Source: Renibacterium sp.
GTDB lineage: Bacteria > Actinomycetota > Actinomycetes > Actinomycetales > Micrococcaceae
Assembly: GCA_017419405.1 (NCBI GenBank)
Contig: JAFOLH010000001.1
Span: 186,001 to 250,000, forward strand
Reading direction: 5' to 3'
Length of the DNA: 64,000 nt
Shown here: piece after piece, positions 17,601 through 26,372 of the stretch
Position numbering within the stretch: the first letter of the stretch is position 1
Layout: each line of letters opens with the position of its first letter
Made by a program: the position numbers and the translations under genes
The notes under the pieces: generated by a model
Told to the model about the DNA's origin: nothing
The model's input: the letters and a program-made list of their open reading frames with translations, nothing else
The model's database searches: none

Positions 17601-18128
17601 TCAGACCTGGGCGCCGTCGTCGTCGTGGTCCCGATGGCCGGGCATCCGGTAGATCAGGTAACCGGCCGAACCGATGAAGGCCAGCACCAGTCCCACGATC
17701 GCGAACCACGGCAGGCCGCGCCAGAACATCGCGGCCAGCAGCAACGCGATCGGAGCGCCGACGGCGCCGACCCAGCCGAGCGCGATCGCCGGTTCCACCG
17801 TGGCCAGCGAGGCGGGTTCCGCCGGCACGAACTCGGCGTCGGAATCGTCTTCCGGCGGGCTGTAGTCCCGGGGACCGGCCATCGCTCCGGACACCGGACG
17901 TGGTGGTGGGGAGTCGTCGGCTTTGCTGACATTGAGCGGATCAAAGCGGCTGAAGCCGGCGCCGGGCGGGCCCGATGGTTCGCTGGCCGCGGCGGGCCCG
18001 ACTGGGCCGTCCGGGGTTTCGGCATGGCCGAGCAGCGTGCTGTCCGAGTCCTCTTTGAGCCGGGAGACCAAATCCGCCCAAACCTCGTCTTCGCTCGGCT
18101 CGTTCCGCGGTTCAGGAGTTGTGGACAC
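17601..18128 (-). CDS. Hypothetical membrane protein with acidic N-terminus
   Basis: 175 residues. The N-terminal cytoplasmic part, about 110 residues, is acidic and proline-rich (STTPEPRNEPSEDEVWADLVSRL). It is followed by two transmembrane helices (ALGWVGAVGAPIALLLAAMF and LPWFAIVGLVLAFIGSAGYL) and a short charged tail ending HRDHDDDGAQV. GTG 18128 is the start because AGGAG lies 7 bases upstream; it overlaps the hydrolase gene by 17 bp, so the two are probably translated together. I do not recognise a named family. The position next to an alpha/beta hydrolase and PlsC suggests an envelope or lipid role, without proof. Confidence 0.75.
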   Translation of the reverse strand: MSTTPEPRNEPSEDEVWADLVSRLKEDSDSTLLGHAETPDGPVGPAAASEPSGPPGAGFSRFDPLNVSKADDSPPPRPVSGAMAGPRDYSPPEDDSDAEFVPAEPASLATVEPAIALGWVGAVGAPIALLLAAMFWRGLPWFAIVGLVLAFIGSAGYLIYRMPGHRDHDDDGAQV

Positions 18129-18867
18129 CGGCCAGCTCCTTGAAGAAGGCGGTGGAACGCTCGAAGATTTCAGGCGCATCGTTGTCCAGGGTAGCCACAT
18201 GGTAGCTATTCGCCAGTTTGACGATGTGCAGATCCTTGCTGGAAACCCCGGCCCGGATCCGGTCGGCCGAGGAGCCTGCCACGATGTGGTCCACGGTCGA
18301 CTGGAAGACCATGATGGGCGCGGTCACCTTGGGCAGATTGCCGGCGGTGTCTTTGATCAATTTCATCAGCTGCGCCACCGCGGCCACCGGGGTCCGGTCG
18401 TAGGCGTATTCCTCGACTCCGGGTTTCAAGATGTCATTGCCGATCGCCGGCGTCGATTTGAGCACGTGCCGCATCACTCCGGCGAGTTTCGCGCGCGGGT
18501 CGACGACCGCCAGCGCCGGGTTGACCAGGGCCAGCCCGGCCACCGGATGGTGTTCGGCGATCCGCAGCGCCAGCGCGCCGCCCATCGAGAGCCCGGCGAC
18601 GAAGACCCGGTCGCATTGGGCGCTGAGTTCGAAGTAGGCCTTTTCGACTTCGGTGTACCAGTGCTGCCAGGGAGTGCGCGCCATTTCCTCCCAGGTCGTG
18701 CCGTGGCCGGGGAGCAACGGCATGTTCACCGCGAAACCTTGGCCGGCGAAATATTCGGCCCAGGGCCGAACGCTTTCCGGGGAGCCGGAAAAGCCGTGCG
18801 AAACCACGACGCCGATCCGCGCCAGTTCGCCGTGTCCGGCTGCCGTCATTGGTTCGTGCAAGGCCAT
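18112..18867 (-). CDS. Alpha/beta hydrolase (carboxylesterase / monoacylglycerol lipase-like)
   Basis: 251-residue serine hydrolase. VVVSHGFSGSP gives the oxyanion hole. GLSMGG carries the nucleophilic serine, VDHIV the acidic residue and NSYHVATLD the histidine, an arrangement like Est30-type carboxylesterases and bacterial monoacylglycerol lipases. The start at ATG 18867 is supported by GGAGG 8 bases upstream; a longer frame to 18933 is rejected. It probably hydrolyses short or medium acyl esters in the cytoplasm. It is followed with overlap by the small membrane protein and is divergent from plsC. Confidence 0.88.
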   Translation of the reverse strand: MALHEPMTAAGHGELARIGVVVSHGFSGSPESVRPWAEYFAGQGFAVNMPLLPGHGTTWEEMARTPWQHWYTEVEKAYFELSAQCDRVFVAGLSMGGALALRIAEHHPVAGLALVNPALAVVDPRAKLAGVMRHVLKSTPAIGNDILKPGVEEYAYDRTPVAAVAQLMKLIKDTAGNLPKVTAPIMVFQSTVDHIVAGSSADRIRAGVSSKDLHIVKLANSYHVATLDNDAPEIFERSTAFFKELAGVHNS

Positions 18868-19027
18868 CTGCAGTGCCTCCGTTTGGCTTTCATGCTTCGT
18901 CTGCGGACTGTTCTGTTGCGTGCACAGTCCCACTGAGCAGGTTATCTCACTAGAGTATGGTGACAGAGAGCTTTGCCGCGACTGGACAGAGAGCAGTGCT
19001 GCCCGCGGCGTTCCGGAGCGAACGAAA

Positions 19028-19861
19028 GTGAGCAGCGTGTTCTATTGGGTGATGAAGCGGATCTTCTTGGGTCCGGTGCTCAAACTGCTGTTCCGCCCCT
19101 GGGTCAAGGGGCTGGACAACTTGCCGGAGAACGGGCCCGCGATCTTGGCCAGCAACCACCTTTCGTTCTCCGACTCGATTTTCATGCCCTTGATGGTGCC
19201 GCGGCCGGTGGTGTTCTTGGCCAAATCCGAATACTTCACCGGCAAGGGGATCAAGGGCAAGCTCACCGCACTGTTCTTCCGGCTGACCAATCAGCTGCCG
19301 ATGGACCGGTCCGGCGGGGCGGCGTCGGCGAACTCGCTCAGCACCGGAGCGGATGTTCTGGCGCAGGGCGGATTGCTCGGCATCTACCCGGAAGGCACCC
19401 GCAGTCCGGATGGGAAGCTCTACCGCGGCAAGGTGGGCGTGGCCAAGCTGGTCCTGGCCTCCGGGGTCCCGGTGATCCCGGTCGCGATGATCGGCACCGA
19501 CAAAGTGCAGCCGATCGGGCGCACGCTGCCCAATATCCGACGGATCGGCATGATCTTCGGCGCGCCGCTCGACTTCAGCCGTTATCAGGGCTTGGCGGAC
19601 GACCGGTTCGTGCAGCGCAGCGTCACCGATGAAATCATGTACGAGCTGATGCGGCTCTCCGGTCAGGAATACGTGGATGTCTACGCGAGCACGGTCAAGG
19701 AACGGCAGGCTGCACGCAAGGGCGGAAGCGCCGAAGCAGCCCTGGCGGACCTGCCGGTCGCCAACAGCCCGTTGCGCGAGGACGAGGCTGTGGCACAGCC
19801 CGAAGCCGTTGAACCAGCGGCCGATTCCGAGGCCGCCGACGGTGATCCGCCGGCTGTGTGA
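19028..19861 (+). CDS. plsC: 1-acyl-sn-glycerol-3-phosphate acyltransferase (PlsC family)
   Basis: 277-residue acyltransferase of phospholipid synthesis, adding the second acyl chain to lysophosphatidic acid. The HX4D motif is NHLSFSD, and the FPEGTR-type motif is YPEGTRSPDG. A hydrophobic N-terminus (YWVMKRIFLGPVLKLLF) should bind the membrane. The C-terminal 60 residues are acidic, alanine-rich and probably disordered. GTG 19028 gives the family N-terminus; the open frame runs further upstream without homology. TATGGT near 18956 may be the -10 of its promoter. It is the counterpart of mycobacterial Rv2182c, which is also close to aroG. Confidence 0.88.
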   Translation: MSSVFYWVMKRIFLGPVLKLLFRPWVKGLDNLPENGPAILASNHLSFSDSIFMPLMVPRPVVFLAKSEYFTGKGIKGKLTALFFRLTNQLPMDRSGGAASANSLSTGADVLAQGGLLGIYPEGTRSPDGKLYRGKVGVAKLVLASGVPVIPVAMIGTDKVQPIGRTLPNIRRIGMIFGAPLDFSRYQGLADDRFVQRSVTDEIMYELMRLSGQEYVDVYASTVKERQAARKGGSAEAALADLPVANSPLREDEAVAQPEAVEPAADSEAADGDPPAV

Positions 19862-19915
19862 CGAAGATCGCCGGGCAGGTTACGGGTGGGCCGCGCACCC
19901 GAGCCGCGGAACAAC

Positions 19916-19921
19916 TAGGCT
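19916..19921 (+). promoter_or_regulatory. -10 box giving a leaderless aroG transcript
   Basis: TAGGCT ends exactly 6 bases before the GTG start of the DAHP synthase, so transcription probably begins at the start codon. No Shine-Dalgarno sequence is visible. Confidence 0.6.
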
Positions 19922-19927
19922 TAAGCC

Positions 19928-21331
19928 GTGCAAGATCAGACGAATTCACCCTTCATGACCATCGACGACTCTGCTGTCCGGCTTGGCCAAGCCGGTGCCG
20001 CGAACTACCCGGGCCTGGATGCCTGGCGCTCGCTGCCGATTTCCCAGCAGCCGACGTGGCAGGACGAAGCGGTCTATCAGTCGTCGATCAAAGAACTTTC
20101 CTCGCTGCCCCCGTTGGTTTTTGCCGGTGAAGTGGACATCTTGCGGGACCGACTCGCAGCTGCTGCCCAAGGCAAGGCGTTCCTGTTGCAGGGCGGCGAT
20201 TGCGCGGAGACCTTCGACGGTGCCACCGCGGACAAGATCAGTGCCCGGGTCAAGACGATCCTGCAGATGGCGGTCGTGCTGACCTACGGCGCTTCGCTTC
20301 CGGTGATCAAGATGGGCCGGATGGCCGGCCAGTTCGCCAAACCGCGTTCGTCCAACGATGAGACCCGGGACGGGCTCACCCTTCCCGCCTACCGCGGCGA
20401 TATGGTCAACGGCTACGAGTTCACTCCGGAGTCGCGCGGCCACGATGCGCAACGCTTGGTGCGGGCCTACCACACCTCGGCGTCGACCCTGAACTTGATC
20501 CGGGCCTTCACCCAGGGCGGGTTCGCCGACCTGCGGTTGGTGCACCACTGGAACAAGGGGTTCACGCAGAACCCGGCGCATGCCCGCTACGAATCGTTGG
20601 CCGGGGAGATCGACCGGGCGATCCGGTTCATGGAAGCCTGCGGTTCGGACTTCGAGGCGCTCAAGCGCACCGAGTTCTTCGCCAGCCACGAGGCGTTGCT
20701 GCTCGACTACGAGCGCGCGCTGACCCGGATCGACTCGCGGACCGGCACTCCGTACGCCACCAGCGGGCACTTCCTCTGGATCGGCGAGCGGACCCGGCAA
20801 TTGGATGCCGCCCACGTTGACTTCTTGTCCCGGGTGCGCAACCCGATCGGCGTCAAGCTCGGCCCGAACACCTCCGGCGACGACGCGCTGCGGCTGATCG
20901 ACAAGTTGGACCCGAACCGGGAACCCGGCCGGATCACGTTCATCACCCGGATGGGCGCGAACAACATCCGGGGGAAGCTGCCCGCGTTGGTGCAGAAGGT
21001 CACCGATTCCGGAGCCCAGGTGCTCTGGGTTACCGACCCGATGCACGGTAATACCGTGACCTCGCCGAATGGCTACAAGACGCGGAATTTCGACGACGTG
21101 ATGGACGAGGTGCGTGGCTTCTTCGAAGTGCACCAGGCATTGGGGACGTTCCCCGGAGGCTTGCACGTGGAGATGACCGGCGACGATGTGGCCGAATGCT
21201 TGGGCGGTGCTGATCCGATCGACCAGGAGGCGTTCCTGACCCGTTACGAGTCGGTTTGCGATCCGCGCCTGAACCACATGCAGTCGCTCGAGATGGCGTT
21301 CCTGGTTTCCGGAGCTCTCTCCAAACGCTGA
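19928..21331 (+). CDS. aroG: 3-deoxy-7-phosphoheptulonate (DAHP) synthase, class II
   Basis: First enzyme of the shikimate pathway, condensing phosphoenolpyruvate and erythrose 4-phosphate. The 467 residues match the class II (plant/AroG-Mtb) type. Motifs are QGGDCAETFDG with the metal-binding cysteine, KMGRMAGQFAKPRS, HHWNKGF, IGVKLGPNTSGDD and THRMGANNIR-like ITRMGANNIRGKLP, with WVTDPMHGNT and GLHVEMTGDDVAECLGG near the end. It is read from a GTG directly behind a -10 box, with an ATG nine codons later as an alternative. A 31-bp palindrome 12 bases after the stop probably terminates it. The PASTA kinase lies next downstream, as PknL does in mycobacteria. Confidence 0.95.
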   Translation: MQDQTNSPFMTIDDSAVRLGQAGAANYPGLDAWRSLPISQQPTWQDEAVYQSSIKELSSLPPLVFAGEVDILRDRLAAAAQGKAFLLQGGDCAETFDGATADKISARVKTILQMAVVLTYGASLPVIKMGRMAGQFAKPRSSNDETRDGLTLPAYRGDMVNGYEFTPESRGHDAQRLVRAYHTSASTLNLIRAFTQGGFADLRLVHHWNKGFTQNPAHARYESLAGEIDRAIRFMEACGSDFEALKRTEFFASHEALLLDYERALTRIDSRTGTPYATSGHFLWIGERTRQLDAAHVDFLSRVRNPIGVKLGPNTSGDDALRLIDKLDPNREPGRITFITRMGANNIRGKLPALVQKVTDSGAQVLWVTDPMHGNTVTSPNGYKTRNFDDVMDEVRGFFEVHQALGTFPGGLHVEMTGDDVAECLGGADPIDQEAFLTRYESVCDPRLNHMQSLEMAFLVSGALSKR

Positions 21332-21342
21332 TTAACCCCCGT

Positions 21343-21417
21343 TTCAGATAGTCGTCTGCTTTTTGGTTAGCCGTTTGTGCGTCAACCGGCTAACCAAAAA
21401 GCAGACGACTATCTGAA
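21343..21417. repeat. Palindromic element 1 (31-bp perfect inverted repeat)
   Basis: Left arm 21343-21373 and right arm 21387-21417 are perfect complements; the left arm starts TTCAGATAGTCGTCTG. The 13-base loop adds three more pairs (TTG/CAA) after one mismatch. The loop and adjacent bases (TTTGTGCGTCAACCGGCTA) match those of the element at 22428-22506 in 16 of 19 positions, so the two belong to one sequence family. The element can act as a terminator for aroG. Confidence 0.85.
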
Positions 21418-21477
21418 GTTATACACAGATCTGGGCCGGGTCTTCCACTGCGCTTAGCGGAGCCCAATAGTGATGAC

Positions 21478-22420
21478 ATGGCAGAGTCAATCCGCGACCA
21501 GATCCGTACTCCGGCAGAAGACCCACTGGATTCGAGGCTTTCACGGGATCTCCTCCGGCAGTTCCGTTCCGGAACTCTGGTGCGCTTGCGGCGGGCCAGC
21601 TACATCGCGCAGAGTACCTGGCTGTCGATGGATGAGATCCCGCGACATCTTGCCCGAATGCACGCGATCGATGCGGCTGCCAATAGCCGACCGGTATTCG
21701 CCGCGGAATCGGCGGCCTTATTGTGGGGGCTGCCGGTTCAGTCCATCCCGGAGCGGGTACAGATCAATGTGCCGCCAGGCAGCGGCCAGCGCAGTCGTGG
21801 TCCCGCGGTTCGACGGCAGTTCCCGCAGCTTGACGACGGCGAGTGGTTCGTAGACGGACTGAAGGTGACTTCGGCGGTGCAGACCGCCGTCGAACTTGCC
21901 CTGCGTCAGCGCTACGCCTGGTCAATCGCATCGCTGGACAATTATTTGCATGGTCCGACCTCGAGCGCTGCGTGGAAGCCTTCGGCGCAGGGGCTTCGCG
22001 AAGCGGCGTGCCGCCTGCCGAGCCGGGCAAAGACCCGACGGGTTTTGGCGCTCACGGAGTTGGCCGATGCCGGCTCCATGTCAGTTGGCGAATCGATCAG
22101 CCGAGCGAATATGCATTTGGCCGGTTTGCCGAAACCAACGCTCCAAGCCTGCTTCCGTGACGACGACGGATTGATCGGCTATACGGATTTTTGCTGGCGG
22201 GAATTCGGCGTAGTCGGCGAATTCGACGGAAAGGTGAAATACCGGAAGCCGGAGTACCTGCAGGGGAGGGACCCGGCGGAAGTGGTCATCGAGGAGAAAA
22301 AAAATAAGGGAAGACCGGCTCCGTGCGCTAGGGCTGAAAGTTGTCCGCTGGACCTGGGCAACCGCCAATTCGCCGAATCAGTTGCGGAGCAGGCTCGTGG
22401 CTGCGGGGCTTCCTCGCTAA
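21478..22420 (+). pseudogene. AbiEi-antitoxin-like / DUF559 nuclease-like gene broken by a one-base frameshift
   Basis: The N-terminal half resembles the AbiEi-type winged helix found in many actinobacterial proteins of about 310 residues (RDLLRQFRSGTLVRLRRASYI, in part LLRQFRSGTLVRLRRASYI). The C-terminal part has the vsr/DUF559-like nuclease core (GLIGYTDFCW, VVGEFDGKVKY, EVVIEEKK). After EEKK the frame is wrong: a run of eight A (22287-22294) shifts it. With seven A it would read EEKKIREDRLRALGLKVVRW, matching the family, and stop at 22418-22420, giving 313 residues. In the present frame translation runs on to 22503 through the second palindrome. It is a pseudogene, a phase-variable gene, or a homopolymer read error. 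Confidence 0.75.
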
Positions 22421-22427
22421 ACCCGCT

Positions 22428-22506
22428 GTTTCAGATAGCCAGTTGTCTTTTCGTTTCCGATTTGCGCGTCAAGAGGCTATCGGAAAGGCGGAAGGCCATC
22501 TGAAAC
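22428..22506. repeat. Palindromic element 2 (degenerate copy of element 1)
   Basis: The outer arms GTTTCAGAT (22428-22436) and ATCTGAAAC (22498-22506) pair, GCC/GGC follow, and an inner stem TTTCCGA (22454-22460) pairs with TCGGAAA (22480-22486). Its loop TTTGCGCGTCAAGAGGCTA closely matches element 1. It lies between the end of the broken gene and the convergent kinase gene and may terminate both. Confidence 0.75.
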
Positions 22507-22511
22507 GGGGA

Positions 22512-24641
22512 TCAGACCACGGTGAGGTTGATGACCGTGCCCTCGGGGACCGAAGTGTTGACCGGATCCTGGGCCCGTACCGTGCCGAAGAACCCGCCCA
22601 GGACCTCAGTGATCTTGTAGGGCAGGTTGAGCTTCTTCAACTCGTCGATCGCCTGCTGCACCTGTTTGCCCACGAAGCTCGGCACGGTGACCATTTTCGG
22701 ACCCTTGGAAATCACCAGGGTCACCTGGCCGCCCTTGGTCAACGTGCCGCTCGCCGGAGTCTGCGAAACCACTGCGCCGGCCGGGACTTTCGCGTCATTT
22801 ACCTGCTCCGGAGCCACCGCCGGCACCAAGCCGGCATCGGTGATGGCCTTGACCGCGGCGTCCTGGGTCTGCCCGACGACGACGGGCACCGGAATCGGTT
22901 GCGGACCCTGGGACACGACGAGATTGATCTGGGTTGCGGCTCGTTTCTGGGTTTCGGGTGCCGGGTCCTGGCTCAGCACCTGCCCCGCTGGCGCCTGCTC
23001 ATCGTATTTCTGCGTCACCGTGCCCAGCGCCAGATGATTGGCGTTGAGCGCGGTTTTGGCGGCGTCCAAGGTGCCGCCGACCATGGCCGGCACCGGATAG
23101 AGCGTGGGTCCCTGGGAAACCAGCAAAACCACCGACAGGAACTTGCGCTGCTGGGTCTGCGCCGGCGGTTGGCTGCTGACCACGTTGCCTTGGGCGATGA
23201 GCTCGTCATTCACGTTCTGCGTGGTCGAGGCGAAACCCAGGCTGCTCAATTCGGCTTGCGCCTGCGAGACGGTCTTGTCCTTGAGATCGGGGACCGTGGC
23301 CAGGGCGCCGGGCCCCATGCCGAAGAACCAGCCCGCAGTGGCCCCGAGCAGGGCCAACAGCAAAATCAGCACCAACCAGATCATGCCCTTGCGCCGGGTG
23401 TTCCCCTTGCGCAGCGTGGCCACCGGGGTGGCGGCGTTGCGAGCCGCATCGCGGGCCGCGAGCTTGTCCGCCTTCTTCTTCGCGGAACGTGCCGCCCGGG
23501 GCGCGATCCGGGGCGCCTCCCCAGTGTCCACGGTCAGCGGGGGAGTCCGTTCCAGCATCGCGGTCGGCTGCACCTGCCGGTCGAACACCTCGGTGTACTG
23601 CCCCGCGGCGTCGTTGCGGTCGGCGACCAGTTCCGTGGGCCGCGACTGCGGGTCCAGAGCTTCGGTCAGATCGGTCGGGTCCACCGGCCGGGCCGAAGCC
23701 ACCGGCCGGGTCAGCGCCGACGTCGGCGGGAAGGCCGGTGGGGCGGGCAGGCCTCGGCGGGTACCGGGGCCGAAGTCGAGTTGCGCATCACTGAGCGAGG
23801 TCCGGATGTGCCGGATTTCACCCAACAGGGCGCTTGCGTCGTGCGGGCGGCCTTCGGGATCGGATTCGGTGCACCAACGCACCAACTCGTCGAGGTCCGG
23901 AGCCAGGCCTGGCCGGACGCTGGACGGTGCCGGCACGGCGGAGTTCACGTGCTGGTAGGCAACCTGGATGGGCACCTCGCCGCGGAAAGGCTGTTCGCCG
24001 GTGAGCAGTTCGAAGAGCATGATTCCGACGGCGTAGATGTCGCTGCGCGTGTCTGAAGGCTTGCCCATCACCAGCTCGGGCGAAAGATAGGCCACGGTAC
24101 CGATCAGGGTGCCGGTGCTGGTCGAGGTGGTGACCGCGCGGGCCAGGCCGAAATCCGCCACCTTGATCCGGCCGTCGTCGGCGATCAGGACATTCTCCGG
24201 TTTGATGTCGCGGTGCACCAGGCCGGCGCGGTGCGCCGCGGCCAACCCGTCCACGACCGCGTCGAGGTAGGCCAAGGCCAACCGCGGAGTCAGCGCGCCC
24301 TGGTCGTTGAGCACATCGCGGAGGGTGTGCCCGGGCACGTACTCCATGACCAGGTAGGCGAGCTGCGCGCCGTCGCGCAGCTCTTCGCCCTGATCCAGGA
24401 CCCCGACGACGTGCGGGTGGGAGAGCCGGGCTGCGGCCTTGGCTTCGGTGCCCAGCCGGTCCAGGAAAGAGTCGTCCATGCTCAGATGCGGATGCAGCAC
24501 TTTGAGCGCCACTTCGCGGTCCAGGCGCAAGTCAGTGGCAAGGTACACGGTGGCCATGCCACCGCGCGCTACCTTGCTCAGCACCTGGTACCGCTGGTCT
24601 ACCAGTGAGCCCACCAACGGTTCTTGAACCTTATCCTGCAC
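22512..24641 (-). CDS. pknL: Membrane Ser/Thr protein kinase with PASTA domains (PknL position)
   Basis: 709-residue receptor kinase. The kinase domain (about 18-280) has GGMATVY in the glycine loop, ALKVL with the ATP lysine, HRDIKPEN as catalytic loop, DFG in VADFGLA, and TSTSTGTLIGTVAYLSPE as the activation loop. A basic linker leads to one transmembrane helix (about 419-440, IWLVLILLLALLGATAGWF). Four extracellular PASTA repeats follow, which bind muropeptides or lipid II in relatives. GTG 24641 is six bases behind TAGGAT, suggesting a leaderless mRNA. Its neighbours aroG and an Rv2175c-like gene match the mycobacterial pknL locus, although Mtb PknL lacks PASTA repeats. Confidence 0.92.
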   Translation of the reverse strand: MQDKVQEPLVGSLVDQRYQVLSKVARGGMATVYLATDLRLDREVALKVLHPHLSMDDSFLDRLGTEAKAAARLSHPHVVGVLDQGEELRDGAQLAYLVMEYVPGHTLRDVLNDQGALTPRLALAYLDAVVDGLAAAHRAGLVHRDIKPENVLIADDGRIKVADFGLARAVTTSTSTGTLIGTVAYLSPELVMGKPSDTRSDIYAVGIMLFELLTGEQPFRGEVPIQVAYQHVNSAVPAPSSVRPGLAPDLDELVRWCTESDPEGRPHDASALLGEIRHIRTSLSDAQLDFGPGTRRGLPAPPAFPPTSALTRPVASARPVDPTDLTEALDPQSRPTELVADRNDAAGQYTEVFDRQVQPTAMLERTPPLTVDTGEAPRIAPRAARSAKKKADKLAARDAARNAATPVATLRKGNTRRKGMIWLVLILLLALLGATAGWFFGMGPGALATVPDLKDKTVSQAQAELSSLGFASTTQNVNDELIAQGNVVSSQPPAQTQQRKFLSVVLLVSQGPTLYPVPAMVGGTLDAAKTALNANHLALGTVTQKYDEQAPAGQVLSQDPAPETQKRAATQINLVVSQGPQPIPVPVVVGQTQDAAVKAITDAGLVPAVAPEQVNDAKVPAGAVVSQTPASGTLTKGGQVTLVISKGPKMVTVPSFVGKQVQQAIDELKKLNLPYKITEVLGGFFGTVRAQDPVNTSVPEGTVINLTVV

Positions 24642-24647
24642 CCTTCG

Positions 24648-24653
24648 ATCCTA
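24648..24653 (-). promoter_or_regulatory. -10 box giving a leaderless kinase transcript
   Basis: On the minus strand TAGGAT is followed by six bases (CGAAGG) and the GTG start of the kinase gene. Confidence 0.6.
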
Positions 24654-24663
24654 GGCGCAGATG

Positions 24664-24704
24664 CGAAAAGCGCCCGAATCCAACACGGAATCGGGCGCTT
24701 TTCG
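24664..24704 (-). terminator. Terminator after the LysM/transglycosylase gene
   Basis: CGAAAAGCGCCCGA (24664-24677) pairs with TCGGGCGCTTTTCG (24691-24704). It lies 48 bases downstream of the LysM gene and before the kinase start, so the kinase needs its own promoter. Confidence 0.7.
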
Positions 24705-24751
24705 TTATCTTGTCGGCCAGGTCGGGCCGGGCTGGGCCGGCTGTTGCCGGG

Positions 24752-26155
24752 CTAGCTGAACATCTTCTGCTTGGCCAGAACCTCCGCCACGTAGACCTTG
24801 GTGTCCGGGTACATTCCGTAGAGCTTCACCGCAGTCTGTCCCTGGTAGTAGCCGGCAATCGCGGTTTCCAGCGACGGCGAAGTGCGGACCAGGGCGCGGA
24901 TGATCGCGATCCCGGCGACGATGTTGTCCTGCGGGTTCAACAGGTTCAGGTGCCGGCCCACCAGCTCGGAAGCCCACTGCCCGGACTGCGGAATGACCTG
25001 CATGGTGCCGATGGCGTTGGCCGGCGAGACGACATGGGCCTGGAAGCTCGACTCCTGGAGCGCGAAGGCCAGAGCCAATGACGGATCCACGCCCATCTGC
25101 GCCGCAGTGCTCGCGACCAGTTGTTTCACCTCGGCGATGCTGGGCAGCGGTGCTGCAGCCAGTGCCGCGCGGTTCAGATTCGCCTGCGAAACCACGGCCT
25201 CGGGGTAGGTGTAGGTGCCGAATGTGCTCGGCCCGGTCGCCGGGGCCACCGGGGTGATGTTGCTGGCCGCCACGGCGGCGCCGGGGATGGTCAGTTTCTT
25301 GCCCGCATAGATGACGCTGTTCATGCCCAGGTTGTTGGCCCGGAGCAGCTCGCCGAGGCTGACGCTGTTCCGGGCGGCGATCGAGGTCAGGGTGTCGCCG
25401 GGCTTGATCGTATAGCTGCCACCGGCCGGAGCCGGAGCCGGAGCGGGGGCGGTGGTCGCCGGCGCGGGTGCTGCCGGGGCCGGCGCGGCGGGAGCTCCCG
25501 CGCTGAGGCTGAGCACCTGGCCGGGACGGATGATGCTCATCACACCGAGTCCGTTGAGCTTGAGCACATCGTTGACGTTGAGCCCGTTCCGCGCGGCGAT
25601 CGCGCTGACCGTATCGCCGGCCCGGACCGTGTAGCTCGCGCCCCCGGTGCTGGTGCTGGGGGCGGCCGGAGCCGGTGCCGCGGCCGTGCCGCTGAGCTTG
25701 ATTTGCTGGCCGGGGAAGATCAAGGAGTTCGCGCTCAGCCCGTTGAGTTTGAGCACGTCGTTGACGTTGAGCCCGTTCCGCGCGGCGATCGCGCTGACCG
25801 TATCGCCGGCCCGGACCGTGTAGCTGCTGGCCGCAGGGGCGGCAGGCTTCACCGAGCCGGTGAAGGTCGGGACCAGTCCGGCCACTTGCCCGGCAGGTAC
25901 CACCGAAGCTTGGCCGCGGTTCGCGATGGCTTTGGCGACGGCGTTTTTGACCGCGGCGCTCAACGAGGCCGGAGCCGAGTTCGCGGGGTTGGATCCGGTC
26001 CGTGGATTCTGCGGCTGATTGCCGGCAACTGCATTGGCGGGCTGCGCCAATGCGAGTGAGGAGAGCATGATGACGGGCAGAGCTGCCGTACTCACGGCGG
26101 CAAGCTGCTTTGCTTGCCTGCTCGCCCCGGGTTTGGGCTGGCGGGGGGATGTCAT
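24752..26155 (-). CDS. Secreted three-LysM lytic transglycosylase-like protein
   Basis: 467 residues. The N-terminal signal peptide ends near ANA-V. Three LysM domains follow (YTVRAGDTVSAIAARNGLNV twice, then YTIKPGDTLTSIAARN), joined by alanine/proline linkers. A C-terminal SLT-type transglycosylase domain has its catalytic glutamate in ALQESSFQAH and the conserved AIGTMQV motif. It should bind peptidoglycan and cleave its glycan strand. The first two LysM units are almost identical at DNA level (86 bp with two mismatches). It is divergent from the Rv2175c-like gene and ends at its own terminator. The 217-base divergent region holds both promoters, which I cannot place with confidence. Confidence 0.9.
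   Translation of the reverse strand: MTSPRQPKPGASRQAKQLAAVSTAALPVIMLSSLALAQPANAVAGNQPQNPRTGSNPANSAPASLSAAVKNAVAKAIANRGQASVVPAGQVAGLVPTFTGSVKPAAPAASSYTVRAGDTVSAIAARNGLNVNDVLKLNGLSANSLIFPGQQIKLSGTAAAPAPAAPSTSTGGASYTVRAGDTVSAIAARNGLNVNDVLKLNGLGVMSIIRPGQVLSLSAGAPAAPAPAAPAPATTAPAPAPAPAGGSYTIKPGDTLTSIAARNSVSLGELLRANNLGMNSVIYAGKKLTIPGAAVAASNITPVAPATGPSTFGTYTYPEAVVSQANLNRAALAAAPLPSIAEVKQLVASTAAQMGVDPSLALAFALQESSFQAHVVSPANAIGTMQVIPQSGQWASELVGRHLNLLNPQDNIVAGIAIIRALVRTSPSLETAIAGYYQGQTAVKLYGMYPDTKVYVAEVLAKQKMFS
25551..25636 (-). repeat. Direct repeat, LysM unit copy A
   Basis: Matches 25740-25825 at 84 of 86 bases, offset 189 bases (63 codons). It encodes part of one LysM domain. Confidence 0.85.
25740..25825 (-). 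repeat. Direct repeat, LysM unit copy B
   Basis: Second copy of the 86-base LysM segment. The near identity, including silent positions, points to recent duplication or gene conversion. Confidence 0.85.
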
Positions 26156-26372
26156 GGGCGATCCTCATCGTCAGTGGCTAAAGTTGCCAGAGTTGTCTAT
26201 GTTTCCTATGTGACTAATGTGAATTTACACGATTTTTCGATTATCACAAGTGGCCCTGAATACTAGGTATTTGGATTTTCCGCGTGTCGCAAAATGTGGT
26301 ATCCGGTGATTCAGCCGGAACGGATCGCCGGCAATGGCCGGCAAGAGGCCGAAAATATGGCAGTCTTGTCTG

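Noticed and set aside
18962-18994. Direct repeat GACAGAGAGC (two copies) before plsC
   Set aside because: Only 10 bases at 23-base spacing, not clearly above chance.
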